Source: Symbiodinium natans (lineage: Eukaryota > Sar > Dinophyceae > Suessiales > Symbiodiniaceae). From it: 64,000 nucleotides of DNA. The position numbers and the translations under genes are program-made. The notes under the pieces were generated by a model. That model was not told the DNA's origin, ran no database searches, and worked only from the letters and a program-made list of their open reading frames with translations. Location: assembly GCA_905221605.1 (NCBI GenBank), contig CAJNDS010002071.1, forward strand, positions 62,001 to 126,000, given 5' to 3'. Shown piece after piece: positions 34,401 through 45,379 of this stretch (positions within the stretch are counted from its first letter, which is position 1; each line of letters begins with the position of its first letter).

Positions 34401-34840
34401 GAAGATGGTGACCAATCAATGTGACACTTGAGTGTCGTTTCCAGCATTGAATTAGCATCGTGCTTTTCCCACTCGACTCTGCAACTGTCGGAGATGGGAG
34501 ATTGGTCCGACTTGGTTCATGTTCCGTTCGAAAAAGAACTGATGTCCTAGGCATTTACGCGTGCCAAAAGATCGGGAATCGGCGGTGTGCCCGGGTGTTT
34601 CGATTCTTCAGGCGGAATCAGGCCCAGGCGTGATGGGCAACAAATACGAGATTTGCAAGACATCAACTGGACATCATCTCGCTTCACTCTTCAGGGTCTT
34701 CTGCAGCTCCCTTCATCTCAAGAGCTCCAAACGCAATGTAAAGACAGCCAACAAAAGAACAACAATCATGAATGTACTTGCGTCTCTTGCTCAGAAGACA
34801 CACTCAACCGTTCTTTCGAGCATGCTACGTTCGTTTTTCC
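31460..34840. other. No gene assigned
   Basis: Open frames on both strands are short and unconvincing. The best is minus 32776-33141 (with EPVTLKHRRVPGASPREPEG), whose surroundings are AACCC-rich. Purine/pyrimidine-skewed patches lie at 32590-32650. Confidence 0.3.
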
Positions 34841-34856
34841 TACTCCTAGTTTGCAG

Positions 34857-34965
34857 GCACGCTCGTGTAGCAAAGGTGCTGGAACTTCATGGAACTTGCT
34901 CTTTTCCTTGGCCAGCCCTTGGACTATCTCAGACGCGTCGTAGTGACTAAGTTGACCACCTGTTG
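34857..34965 (-). CDS. Exon-like stretch, unknown product
   Basis: After a TTCAACAG acceptor-like site (high end about 34965), the minus frame reads GGQLSHYDASEIVQGLAKEK then SKFHEVPAPLLHERACK. Downstream in the same frame KTNVACSKERLSVSSEQETQ is also open. It may belong to one gene with the exons at 35.8-36.8 kb. Confidence 0.35.
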
Positions 34966-35759
34966 AAGCGTGCTTCTTTGCAGGGGCACGAGAATCCAGG
35001 TGTGTCTCCGCTGCAGTCAGGCAGGCGCTTGCTGGTGCCGAAACTGCAAGGACAACATGTAGTCTCAAGCTCTGACTAGTGCGGATGGATGAAGGGGCAC
35101 ACACTTTCTGCAAGTGCATAGGAATGAATTTGTCAATATACTTGTCGCAGGACCGTGAAGCTTTGTAGCAAGACGGCTGGAGTTCGCTCAAGGTTCTTGG
35201 AAATGAGGGCTTTAGGATGGTGACACTTTGATTCTCACCTCTGCCACGCTGGCCATCTGCCCCACAGCACTATCTGCTTCTGACAAGCATCCGACAGCAC
35301 AGCTGCTGCATGCAGTCCCCCCCTCCTCGCCCCAACCAACGCTTCTTCAAAACCATAGCGAAGTCCACACCACGCACACTCTAGGTGAACAACGTGACGC
35401 TTGCTGTCATTGCCCCTACAAGACAGCAAGCTTACCTGAAGTTGCCGAAAGCCCTCGCAACATGAACATCATGGCTGGAACGATGGCAGTAAGGCCTGAA
35501 GCCACGCGGTACAGGCACGGCCACACTTGCTGCTCGAGAGGTGGTGCCTGCAGTTGCCCGTACAACTCGGTGATGCAAAAGGCTTCCAGCGCTCTGCTCA
35601 GTCACGCATGCACACGCACCTCTCCAGAGCAAGTGGACGTGCAAAGATGAACAAATGGACATACCGTATTGTGAGCCCAGGATAGCCCAAGCGATCGATC
35701 CTCTACACACTCGTGCAACCTGAAACTTCATTGCGACAGGACTGAGAGCCAGATTCAAC

Positions 35760-36045
35760 ATGGAGCCTGCGTTCTGCAGCAGAGGCCCCGGCTAGCAGCG
35801 CTTTCAGCGCTTTGTGTGGACGCCTCTCGCCGGGCCTCAGGATCCAGCCGATGAAATGCAGGCATGTGGATGGCATGGACCCGCTGAGAATGCCACAGCG
35901 GCTGGCGCAGAAGAAGGTCGCCTTCGTGTGCGCAGCCAGGGGACATCACCTCCGGTGCAATTGTAAGTGACTCGCAGTTCATGAGCTTTCCTCTGCGTCA
36001 TTAATCTGGGTGCCCAGCCCATGTACACCGCACCCTTCCTGGACA
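35760..36045 (-). CDS. Coding-like exon(s), unknown product; frame uncertain
   Basis: One minus frame gives GAVYMGWAPRLMTQRKAHEL then RVTYNCTG between an AAG/GGTGCG acceptor-like site and a CGGAG/GTGATG donor. A second frame gives MSPGCAHEGDLLLRQPLWHS then RVHAIHMPAFHRLDPEARRE further downstream. Both may be exons in succession. No domain is recognised. Confidence 0.35.
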
Positions 36046-36559
36046 GGGTTGACTGCGGGCAGAACCTCACATGGCCACATGAGGCCACTCGACTGTTTCG
36101 CGAAACAATGCGAAACGTATCGAAACATCAGAATACGCAAACAATTGCGAACATCAACAGAAGCTGGCATATAGACACTGCGGAGCTGTTCTGCCACGGC
36201 CGCGACATGTCTGCAGACGCTTGGATCCATTACTTTTTGGAGGGAGGGGCTGTCAAGAGGCCTTTCATTACACGTCACGTCACTCTCACAATTCTCACTC
36301 ACCAGGAAGGGCCAGGATTGGGTTGCCAGCTCCGGGCCCGGTGTCGAGGACGTCATCGGGCGTGTGGTGCTTCGTGCTGGGCGGAACGGAGGTAAATGGA
36401 AGCAACGAACATCCACGGTTACAGAAAGAAGGAATCCGAATCCAGGGAGGGCCGACCTCTTGGCCTCTTGTAGGTACGGTGCCATACAGGGTTCCAGCTA
36501 TATAGGGGAGAGCGATGGATACTGGGGGTTCGTTCATTTCCGTTCGCTTTTTTTGTTCA

Positions 36560-36770
36560 CAGGGTTCAAGCATCAGCAAGCGCTCGTCTTCTGGGAGTAG
36601 GGGTGCAGGGAGAGGCCGACGGCCATCCAACACAGCATCGACAACGGCAAAGGCGTATGAAAATAATGACTGATGAGAAGTACTGAGAACATTATCTGAT
36701 GCGACAAGGTTCTGTAGAAGAACAGTGGCGACGGAGGCACCAGGCGTCTGATTTTTGGTACATGCATTGG
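36560..36770 (-). CDS. Exon-like stretch, unknown product
   Basis: The minus frame is continuous and protein-like: TPGASVATVLLQNLVASDN, SLFSYAFAVVDAVLDGRRPL and PAPLLPEDERLLMLEP. A CTCATCAG acceptor-like site lies just before SLFSYAF. The open frame extends to 36295, but its end is less convincing. The family is unknown. Confidence 0.4.
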
Positions 36771-36892
36771 GGCTTATGGTTCCCAATCTGTGTCGCAGCC
36801 AGCCATGAGCACTGACACTCAAAAAGCCAAACTGGAGCCTGTGGACAATTAACAATTTTTATAGGATCCGAAGACTAAAGCCTTCAAACTTT

Positions 36893-37285
36893 TCAGTTCA
36901 AAGCCCTATGATGCGGACCGGAGCCCTCATACCATTCGGCCAAAGCATTCAGTTCCGAACCTCCTGCCCGAATCTTAGCGTTACTCATGCTTTCCCAGGT
37001 GTGGAGTTCATGTTTGACGCACGGTTCTGACAGATATCCGGTCGCAATCTCCCATTCCCTGACTAACCTAGCTTTACGATGCACCGGAATACTCAAGAGC
37101 TGGCGCAGCACACCGCCCGGAACGTGCTGTTGCTCCTGGTGATGCTTCTGTTTCTTTCTTGGAAGCTGGGGACATCTGAGGAACAAGACAAGTCCAGCGA
37201 AGCCAACCATGCAGGCGACGACCAAGGTCACAATCATTTCAAGTTTCACACTCTGATTTCCCTGTGCACCCGTGGCATCAAGCAT
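36893..37285 (-). CDS. Single-TM hypothetical protein (130 aa)
   Basis: An uninterrupted minus frame from ATG 37285 to a stop at 36893. Residues about 17-37 (MIVTLVVACMVGFAGLVLFL) form a clean hydrophobic membrane segment. It is followed by a basic patch (RKKQKHHQEQ), then VLRQLLSIPVHRKARLVREW and ELHTWESMSNAKIRAGGS. The topology suggests a small single-pass membrane protein or one exon of a larger one. I do not recognise the family. A poly-G tract lies just upstream of its 5' end (37352-37390). Confidence 0.5.
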   Translation of the reverse strand: MLDATGAQGNQSVKLEMIVTLVVACMVGFAGLVLFLRCPQLPRKKQKHHQEQQHVPGGVLRQLLSIPVHRKARLVREWEIATGYLSEPCVKHELHTWESMSNAKIRAGGSELNALAEWYEGSGPHHRALN

Positions 37286-37351
37286 GTAGCACGAAAGCTA
37301 CTTTACGGATATTGATGTATGCCTGCAAAAGCATCGGACGCATTCAGGCAC

Positions 37352-37390
37352 GGGGGGGGGGGGGGCGGGGGGCCAGAGGGGGGCAGGGTA
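37352..37390 (+). repeat. Poly-G/GC tract
   Basis: Thirteen G residues, then C, GGGG and further G-rich sequence; a potential G-quadruplex. Confidence 0.85.
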
Positions 37391-37627
37391 ACAGTTGACA
37401 CTCGTGCAACTTTGTAAGACTTGAGCAAGTTTACATGGTGGCTCATGATCGACAGCCAAACAAATGCTGACATGCACCCGCAATGTTTCGCATCGTATAA
37501 ACCCAAAAACATGGACAACCTATTTGCAGCGATGCTGCAACTGCCTGGAGGCGGGTCCAAAGCCACAGATTGACGGGGGTGGTAACAGGGTAAATATGAT
37601 TAACCAACACACTTCCCAAGCCAAAAT

Positions 37628-37985
37628 TAGCACGATCGATACCTTTACACTCCAAACAACATGAGCCGGTCCGGTCGCTCGGTGTTGTAGGATATCCCGG
37701 GGCTCCTAGGCCAGGAGAGTCGACTCGCAGCAAGTACGGAAATTCCCCTACAACACTTCTTGCGATGCCCGCAGGTACATGCACATACCTCTGGAAAGAT
37801 GACACATTAATCCTACAATCTGCAACCAAGAGATGTGCTCATTGGCAACTTGGACCACGGTCTTGGCCTGGCACTGTGGCTGAAGAAGCTGACTGGAAGT
37901 GTCTGATCTCACTGTCAACATGCTAATGATGCCTGCAGGCTCAAACATCATCACATTGCTCGATGACATTGTGCAACGCAAGCCA
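37628..37985 (-). CDS. Two exon-like stretches, unknown product
   Basis: The upper stretch (about 37820-37985) reads MFEPAGIISMLTVRSDTSSQ then PQCQAKTVVQVANEHISWLQ. The lower (about 37628-37770) reads VVGEFPYLLRVDSPGLGAPG then TTPSDRTGSCCLECK with donor AAG/GTATCG. Both are open and protein-like on the same strand. The join is not resolved and no domain is known. Confidence 0.35.
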
Positions 37986-38041
37986 GCACTCTACGCGACC
38001 AGATTGATTTTTGTCGCTGCCACCCTGTGAACGCTCGGATT

Positions 38042-38230
38042 AGACAGCGCAGCTCAGGGTGCTTCTGATCAGAGTCTTGAGCTGTCGTTCCAATGAATGT
38101 GGTAGTCGAGACTGTGACCTCGCCGCTATTTGCTGCACGATTCTGCGATATTCCGTAGGCAATTCACAATGACGACATGCCACGACACTACGACGGCCAG
38201 GCCTATTTGGCTTGAGAAACGGGAAATCTC
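38042..38230 (-). CDS. Exon-like stretch ending in a stop, unknown product
   Basis: The minus frame reads RPGRRSVVACRHCELPTEY then RRIVQQIAARSQSRLPHSLE and ends at 38040. Another minus frame is open here too. It lies immediately downstream of the 9-bp minisatellite. Confidence 0.3.
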
Positions 38231-38387
38231 CTTCCTCGCAGCGTGCAAGTGCCGGGAAGCTTGAACTCCGAAGACCCCACATCGAAGACACCTTTTGCCG
38301 TCCGGGGGTTGGGGGACGGCCTCAAAAGAGAGCACCCATTCGATACACATCACATCCGGGGGAGGGCAGCTCTTGACAGAGCGGTGA

Positions 38388-38915
38388 GAATAATAAGAAT
38401 AGTAAGAATAGTAAGAATAACCAGCGTAGTAAGAATGGTAAGAATAGTAAGAACAATAAGAATAGTAAGAATAGTAAGAATAGTAAGAATAGTAAGAATA
38501 GTAAGAATAGTAAGAATAGTAAGAATAGTAAGAATAGTAAGAATAGTAAGAATAGTAAGAATAGTAAGAATAGTAAGAATAGTAAGAATAGTAAGAATAA
38601 TCAGAATAGTAAGAATAGTAAGAATAGTAAGAATAGTAAGAATAATAAGAATAGTAAGAATAGTAAGAATAGTAAGAATAGTAAGAATAGTAAGAATAGT
38701 AAGAATAGTAAGAATAGTAAGAATAGTAAGAATAGTAAGAATAGTAAGAATAGTAAGAATAATAAGAATAGCAAGAATAGTAAGAATAGTAAGAATAGTA
38801 AGAATAGTAAGAATAGTAAGAATAGTAAGAATAGTAAGAATAGTAAGAATAATAAGAATAGTAAGAATAGTAAGAATAGTAAGAATAGTAAATTAAGAAT
38901 AGTAAGAATAGTAAA
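38388..38915. repeat. 9-bp minisatellite (AAGAATAGT)n
   Basis: About 58 units, very uniform, with occasional AATAAG and ATCAG variants. Being a multiple of 3, it gives endless Ile-Val-Arg or Leu-Phe-Leu open frames that are not proteins. Confidence 0.98.
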
Positions 38916-39538
38916 GCAGCATTTTGAACAAGAGCGATTGCAAAAGCTCCAATGGGGGTCTCTGTTGGCCCCAAGCACACCAAGCGCCCAGGAGAGGTGG
39001 CGCTCGCTAATACAGGCGAGGTCCTCTCTTTCCCTCTGAATGCAAAGCCTGCAAGCAGCTGCACACCTGATATAAACACATACATCAACTTCGGATCTAG
39101 GATGGCCCAATCAGTGCCAGAGCGTCTGGCGAAGCTTCCGCTTCAGCTCGGACGGAACTAAACGAGTCATCACAAAGCCTGCAATGGCAAGTGAAGACCA
39201 AATAACGCCAATGCTCTCAGGAGCAAGGACGCTGATAAAGACTGCAAGCATGGCATCCAATATCTTCCATGACCATCTTCACAAGATGACCGAGCCTATT
39301 AGGGTTGTCTGCGTGCTTGTACCTGCCCGATCGATGGACTCCAGTTCCAAGTCGACATTTGCCTGCAATCTGGCATCGAGCACAGCTGTGCATGCTTTCG
39401 ATGTTTCTCAGGAGGCGGGCATGAGCTCTTCAACAACACACAGATGCTCAAACTTGGAGGAAGGACCTCCAAAACATTGATTGCACAGGCGGTGCCCTTC
39501 GCATGTATGTGATAGACAAGGCAGTTGGTTCGCTAGAC

Positions 39539-39668
39539 CCACTGATTGCGAAAACCATGGGATTCGGAAGTGGCATGAGGCACATGGAGCCAAAGCACCA
39601 AGAGCTTTCCACAGCTTTTGAGAAGCTTGTGCACAGCGGCAAACACATCCAGGTACGTGTCGTCCAGC
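39539..39668 (-). CDS. Exon of an unknown minus-strand gene
   Basis: Acceptor ATCTGCAG/GCTGG (high end 39668) and donor CAGTGG/GTCTAG (low end 39539). The 130 bases are open in one good frame: LDDTYLDVFAAVHKLLKSCG then KLLVLWLHVPHATSESHGF, a leucine-rich helical sequence. It is probably downstream of the 39988-40084 exon in the same gene. Confidence 0.45.
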
Positions 39669-39987
39669 CTGCAGATATCTGCAGATCAACAAGACCAAGT
39701 TTGTCATGCGATACCCTTGAGTTAATAGTAAACATGTCCTTTGGTGCCTATGGCTACGCAGTCGCTTTCTGGTGATACAGATTTACCAACCGTTGTCAAG
39801 TATATCCTCTGTAGTAGTAGTTCTTGAGCAGACTCATTCAATGCAGCCATTGCACGTGGAATCCGGCACCGCCAACTACACATTCGCTCTTGGCTTGCCC
39901 AAAAACCCAGAAGCTCAAGAAATCAAGGGTTCTCCTCAAATACAACTGCCGAGTACCGTCGGGTTGTTTGGTGAACGCACTGCCCAC

Positions 39988-40084
39988 CTCGCCTCAGGCT
40001 CCAATCAGCTATGGGAAGGAAGTCCATGAGGTGGATCAGCTGATAGTTCATCTGCACCCAGAAAGTCTCCGAGTCCAGGAACAG
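39988..40084 (-). CDS. Exon of an unknown minus-strand gene
   Basis: It ends with donor GGCGAG/GTGGGC (low end 39988) and encodes LDSETFWVQMNYQLIHLMDF then LPIADWSLR. Clearly protein-like and in line with the 39539-39668 exon, although the splice phases of the two do not match directly, so an intervening exon is likely. It may continue the gene at 46.9-45.4 kb across the telomere-like repeat. Confidence 0.45.
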
Positions 40085-40825
40085 CTTCCTCAGAATCTTC
40101 AGAAGTGGTGACGTCACTCTATACAGTCTGTACACCAACAACCGTTTCAGAACGGCGGAAGGTCGATCGGTGCACGGTCCAAAAGCAGAATGCCCGGACT
40201 TTTGCTTCCAACAAACCAAACCTTTGCAGTGCCGCGTGCTGCACGCTATAAAGCACCGTGGACTCGCAACATCCTTCGAAGTCCTCGGCATCAGCGGCTT
40301 GAGCACACCCTGCTCAGGATAAAGTTGGCCAAGCTCCAAACATCTCCGAGGGTCCACAAAAGCATACATAAAACAACAACAATTGTCTGGTGAACATGTT
40401 TGAGATTACGCTGAACTGGCCCGATCCACGAGCTTCAAACGTGATGGAACGAAATCAATGTTGGTCAGATGGCGGTGTGCTGACCTCTTCGTTGGTTCTC
40501 CCAGTTCCCAGCTCACATTGTTGCGGTGCTGGGATGTTGGGATGTACCGGTACCGTCGGCATGACAGCTCTCCGAGCATGCTTCCGGTAGTTTCTTGGAA
40601 TGCATGTGTCGCGCATACAGCATCTCACAGACCTTTCGGATCAGTACTACGTAGCCACAAAGTAGCATAGATGCAGTATGTATTTATATGGGTTTATTAC
40701 GAATGTGAAAGGTTCAACGAGTGGCCAACACAGCAGCAGCTGCAAGCGGCAATCTAGAACGTCTACGGACGGGATGGACAGGGCATGTGCTGGCACCATA
40801 AAGTAACAGCTTGTTTGAAAAAGTT

Positions 40826-41314
40826 AATCCGCCGAGGCCTCGGGCCGGAGGTGTATAGGTTGTGAGAACAGGCCCCTTCCCCACACCCCCCCCCCACCCC
40901 CTACCCCCTCCCCCCCCCCTACCTCCCCCCCCCCCCCCCTACCCCCCCCCCTCCCCCCCCCCCCCCCCCCCCCCCTGCCCAAAAGTCCAAGCTGGACCGA
41001 AGCACTCCCCCCTTCCCCCCTTCCCCCCCCACCCCCCCTACCCCCCGGCTACGATCAATCCAAGCCGAACCGTCTCTTGAAACCCAAAAAAACCCTAAAC
41101 CCCAAAGCATGAACCTTGAGCCCTAAGCCCTCAATCCTAAACTAACCCTCAACCCTAAACCCCAAACCATAAACCATAAACCCGGAACCCTAAACCCTAA
41201 ACCCTAAACCCAACCCTTATTGCTTGGGGTCCAGCGACTTGGGCGCTGCGGAATCACCATGCTCACCCGGATGCGCTGGGCCGGGCCGAGGCGGGTCGCG
41301 TAGCGTTAAAATTA
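40826..41314 (+). repeat. Dispersed repeat with telomere-like core, copy B
   Basis: It has the same ordered parts as copy A at 5091-5480: AATCCGCCGAGGCCTCGGGCC head, GTGTATAGGTTGTGAGAAC, a longer C-rich run (about 40872-41060), CCCTAAACCC-type units (41090-41215) and the tail ending GTAGCGTTAAAATTA. The ends are almost identical to copy A, whereas the C-rich core is about twice as long. It lies on the opposite strand sense within the span of minus-strand exons. Confidence 0.88.
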
Positions 41315-42181
41315 ACCTTTTGTGGATGTTGCCAGGCTCTTATGAGTCTTAGTCAGGAGTTCTCAGAGGATGCGATGTCAAAAGGCAAATCAGAGGCCTC
41401 AGAGGGGTTTTGAGGCGCGAGACGGTTTTCCGGTTTTCCTGTTTTCCTTCAACACAGCTTCTCTCAAACGAATCCTTCCACGATTCCAGACTGAGCAGGA
41501 AACAATCAGAAGCTGAGCTTAAACAACTTTGGGGACGATTCTGTGCCAGCAGTGATGCCTTGTCGTGCCTCGTCATGCCAGTCGTGAGACGGAAAATGCG
41601 TTTGTGCATGTTTGTGCGCAATGTTGCCTTGCATGTGGAAGCTCCAGTCGCTGCTCGCTTGGGCATGAAATGGTTGGATCCTTGTATTGTCTAGATGCCT
41701 GCGAACTGAGCAACAAAGCCTCGCTGTAAGGCAGCACATTCACACAAGATACAAACGCTATCAAACGCTCAAAAGTAGGTGACCGCGGAGGAAAAGTGCT
41801 CTGCACTGCGGCCACAAAAAAAGCACCATTTCAAAGGAGGAAAGTGTCGAAAGGGTCCTCAGCCACCGGATCTCCTGTGGGCCTTCTGGGACAAATAGGA
41901 AGTATGGCTCCATATGGCTCCATGGATCGGAACTCGGCAGGCGCTCATATGACATCATATGATGCTCTGACTTAAAGGCAAAAAGCCGCTCACGACGCAC
42001 ACGACTCTCACAAGCACACGGTGCGCGGGTTGCAGACCTTCACCGCGCAGCTGGTCTGTCTCCTGGTGACAGCAGAGGGAGCCCAAGAGATGCTTAGACG
42101 CAAATGACGCAATTGATGCTTTCAAAAAGTTTCATATCTTCAAAGATGCTAGGATGCTACCTTTTCAGTCGCTAAACAAAC

Positions 42182-42355
42182 CTGTGGTCGCAATCTGCTC
42201 GCGTGAACCCAAGCTCTTGAAGCCGAGAGACGTCCACGCTGGGCACTCGATGCCGCTGTGGGGATGGTCAGATACAGCTCGCAAAGCATCCGGACTCAGG
42301 CATGCAATGGCTTCCGCCTCGGTATGCAAGCCCTCTACGACCCAAACCCACTGCG
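42182..42355 (-). CDS. Exon with consistent splice sites, unknown product
   Basis: Acceptor CTTGCAG/CGCAGTGG (42355) and donor CCACAG/GTTTGT (42182) bound 174 bases, fully open: QWVWVVEGLHTEAEAIACLS, PDALRAVSDHPHSGIECPAW, TSLGFKSLGSREQIATT. Third positions are GC-rich. The family is not recognised. Confidence 0.5.
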
Positions 42356-43745
42356 CTGCAAGTCTTGCAGCGTCTTGCATGCATAGCATGTTGCAGCATT
42401 TTTCAGGTGGGCAGCTAGGCCAACTTCGAAGTACGTACCTGCTAAGTCCAACAAGAGGAAGAGGAAAACCGCTGTTCTGCAGAGAGTCGCCATGTCTCAG
42501 CAAAAGGCAGAGAAACTTGATATGGAAGGCGAACGTCCAAAAGCAGACAAGTAGACAGCGTGAAGTTTTTCAAGTGGGCAAGCTTTCTGTCACAAACGTG
42601 CATGTTGCACATCACCGCGACAGGCCAGAGCTTCTTCAGGCAGCGTTCAGCTGCACTCAGAGTCAGAGCAAGGCGGACTGGGTGACTGGGGACTGAAACG
42701 ACGAGAACTGGTTCTCAGAGAGGAACAGTAGAACCGCCTGTGCACATGGCGACAAAGCTTCAAGGCAGTGACATGCACCGTTTGCGGTGGCTGCGTGAGA
42801 AACCTGCTCCCCTAAGGACCGGTCGGCCCAGAAGAAGCCCGTGGACTACTTGATTCAATAGCGACAGGTCCACTCAGCATGTGAACAGACTTGTGCCCGG
42901 AGACTGATGTGTTCCTTGAGTTGGGAGCAGCACCAACAGTATCCAACAGTCTGGCAGGAAATCCACGGCTTGGTATTTGGTGGCTTTGATGGCTGCGCAC
43001 TGTGCAAACAAGGTTGGGAGCAGGTCTGTCCAGGACTGGCTCTGCACACAAGGGCCGGCGTCTTGACTTGCATTGGATTGGATGGTCTCGACGCCGTCGC
43101 AGGGGACTCACGTGTCACAAAGAGCTATGCTGAATCTGGACTCACGATCCAACGCTTTCATTTGCGATGGATTTCAAGCGGCAGAAACCTGGCGAAGAGT
43201 GGTGTGGCTAAGCCGGCCCCCAAACAGTGTGCTGCCCTTTTGCTGCTCAAGTGCCCCAATGCTCCGCCGGGTGCCGACACATGCCCGTAGTGACACATCC
43301 CAAGAGCATGTAATGGAATATCCGAGGTCGCCCCCGGACGCGCACAGGAATCCACGCATCCGTTGCCAAGGCGCTGATGAGGCGATTCTTCGCCACATCA
43401 CACCAGGACTGAGTGATCGATTTCAGGCGTAGCTGGGCGTTTGACGATGGCTAATGCTGGTTGCAAGCCGCGGCCCCCTTCTGCAGACGCCCCAATGCCC
43501 TGTGGCTCAGACAATGCCAGTTTTGTGCTCGAGAAGCTCACCCAGCTTCTGCATTTCTGGATTGCAATCTCACCCCTTTAGGATGGGATATACTGCTGAC
43601 CAATTGCTGACCATTCTGGCCGGGCCACATGACCTGCTTGACGCCCGATGTCCTGACCCAATTTCCAAACCACAATCTCACAGAAAACTAAATTCTGTCT
43701 TGCATTCACGTGTACATTTGGAGATACTTAGAGAAGCTCATGTGC

Positions 43746-43883
43746 TCAGTGTTGCAGCGTGTTGCAGCGTGTGGGAGCCTTGGCAGCCGTGGCCCTGGCA
43801 GCCTTGGCATCCCAGGTTTCGCGGAGAAGCTTGATCTTCTTCTCAAAGGCTTCGGGATGACGTTGCACGGTGCAAAGAAAGTC
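43746..43883 (-). CDS. Helical exon, possibly terminal, unknown product
   Basis: After acceptor CCGTAG/GACTTTC (high end 43883), the minus frame reads DFLCTVQRHPEAFEKKIKLL then RETWDAKAARATAAKAP. It is strongly helical and charged, and reaches a stop at about 43746. A preceding stretch (QQKVRVGNQAKAHFDDLED at about 43975-44040) may be an upstream exon. The product is unknown. Confidence 0.45.
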   Translation of the reverse strand, partial: DFLCTVQRHPEAFEKKIKLLRETWDAKAARATAAKAPTRCNTLQH

Positions 43884-44357
43884 CTACGGAGCCGCTTGAT
43901 GTGGCTGAGGACTGCAGTCAGCTCATGATAACCGTTGCGAATGCGGTGCTTCTTGCCAAGTTAAAGATTGGAGTGGGCCCCGTCCTCGAGGTCATCGAAA
44001 TGAGCCTTTGCTTGGTTGCCGACTCGCACCTTCTGCTGCTGAAAATGCTGAGACATACTGAAAGCATCTGAGAGCATCTGAAAAACAAAACATCTAGAGA
44101 AAAAAGAATCATCTGAACCTCGCAGGGCCCCTGGACGAAAGCGAGCGGTCACACGCGAGGATGCAAGCCCGACCCCTCTTGCTTTCGTGCGCATGGGTGA
44201 GGCTTTGAGATTTAGGGGCTTTAGGATTCAGGGTTTCCGGATGTAACTGAGTGTCTGCGCATGCAGACAATGAAAGCTTGAAAAAGTCGAACACAGCGCC
44301 TCTCAACAGCATCTAGCTGGGGGTACGAATTTTTCGGAGCGTGCATCTGAGCACCTT

Positions 44358-44373
44358 GTCCGATATATCGGAC
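44358..44373. repeat. 16-bp perfect palindrome
   Basis: GTCCGATATATCGGAC is fully self-complementary, in a gene-poor stretch (44.2-45.0 kb) that also holds GGCTTTAGGATTCAGGG-type decayed telomere-like words at about 44205-44245. Confidence 0.8.
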
Positions 44374-45379
44374 CGAGGGGGGTCGTGGAGGGGGCACGAC
44401 CCTTAAACTCCCGATTTATCGTGCCAGAGGCCTTAGGGAGCACGCACTTTATTTCTGAACGACCGCTAGAGCTCCAGGGTGATGTGGGCTACCTCCTGAT
44501 ATTGACCCTACGCGGGTGCTAAAATGCCTGAAACCTCAAATTCCATTGACACGCTAGGAGTGTATCATTGAAGCATTGATTGGCCTATGGAAATCTAGTT
44601 TCGAGCTCAGACGCTGTCATCTATCAGATGCCGTTAGCTCTACATGAAGACAATTGAAGGCAACTGTAAGGCAGTCAGCAGTTCTAGGTTGCACACGGTT
44701 ACACTTGCTGCACAAGGGCATCCAGGAATTTCAAAGAAACCGTTTTAACAAGCTCTAGTTCACACAAAAATGTTGCACAGAGAAATGCAAACAGGGAACG
44801 ACCCGACCCGACCCGCCAATTACGCACATGTACAGTACATTACAGTAACATTCTCCCAGACACGTTCGCTGTCTGGAACTTGCGCGACATGTTCAGAAGT
44901 AGCACAACGCTTCGTAGCACAACGCTTCTCCTGCACGTTTCAAGACAGCTGCTGCTAGTCACCGGTCAGTATCATGTGCTGGATCGGAACATGCAACCTG
45001 TCGCACATGAGAGTCTCGTCAGCATACCGCGCCGCAAGACTCCAACGAAGATGCTAGTTGACCCGTGTCAAGCTGTGGGTTCATCTGGGCACCTTACACA
45101 TGGATGATGGAAGGCCCCACCTTCCACAGCGCCACCGAGTAAGAGCTAGGGGATACTCTTCTACTCTGAGCCCAAATGACAAAAGGGCCGATCAATAAGG
45201 CATGTCGAAAGGTCAGCCAGGCTTCGCCCTTATCATCCTTATCACTGTTGCTTGGCAAGTCTCTTGTTATCCAAAACGCGCGAGAAGGAGAGTCCGCCAA
45301 AGCCCTGCATTCTTGTAGGACCTGAGGGGTGGTTCTGGGAAGCTGAAGACCTACCAACGAGTACCCGGCAATATGGTAC

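Noticed and set aside
38126-39110. 320-codon minus frame and 217-codon plus frame (Ile-Val-Arg repeats)
   Set aside because: Artefacts of the 9-bp AAGAATAGT array.
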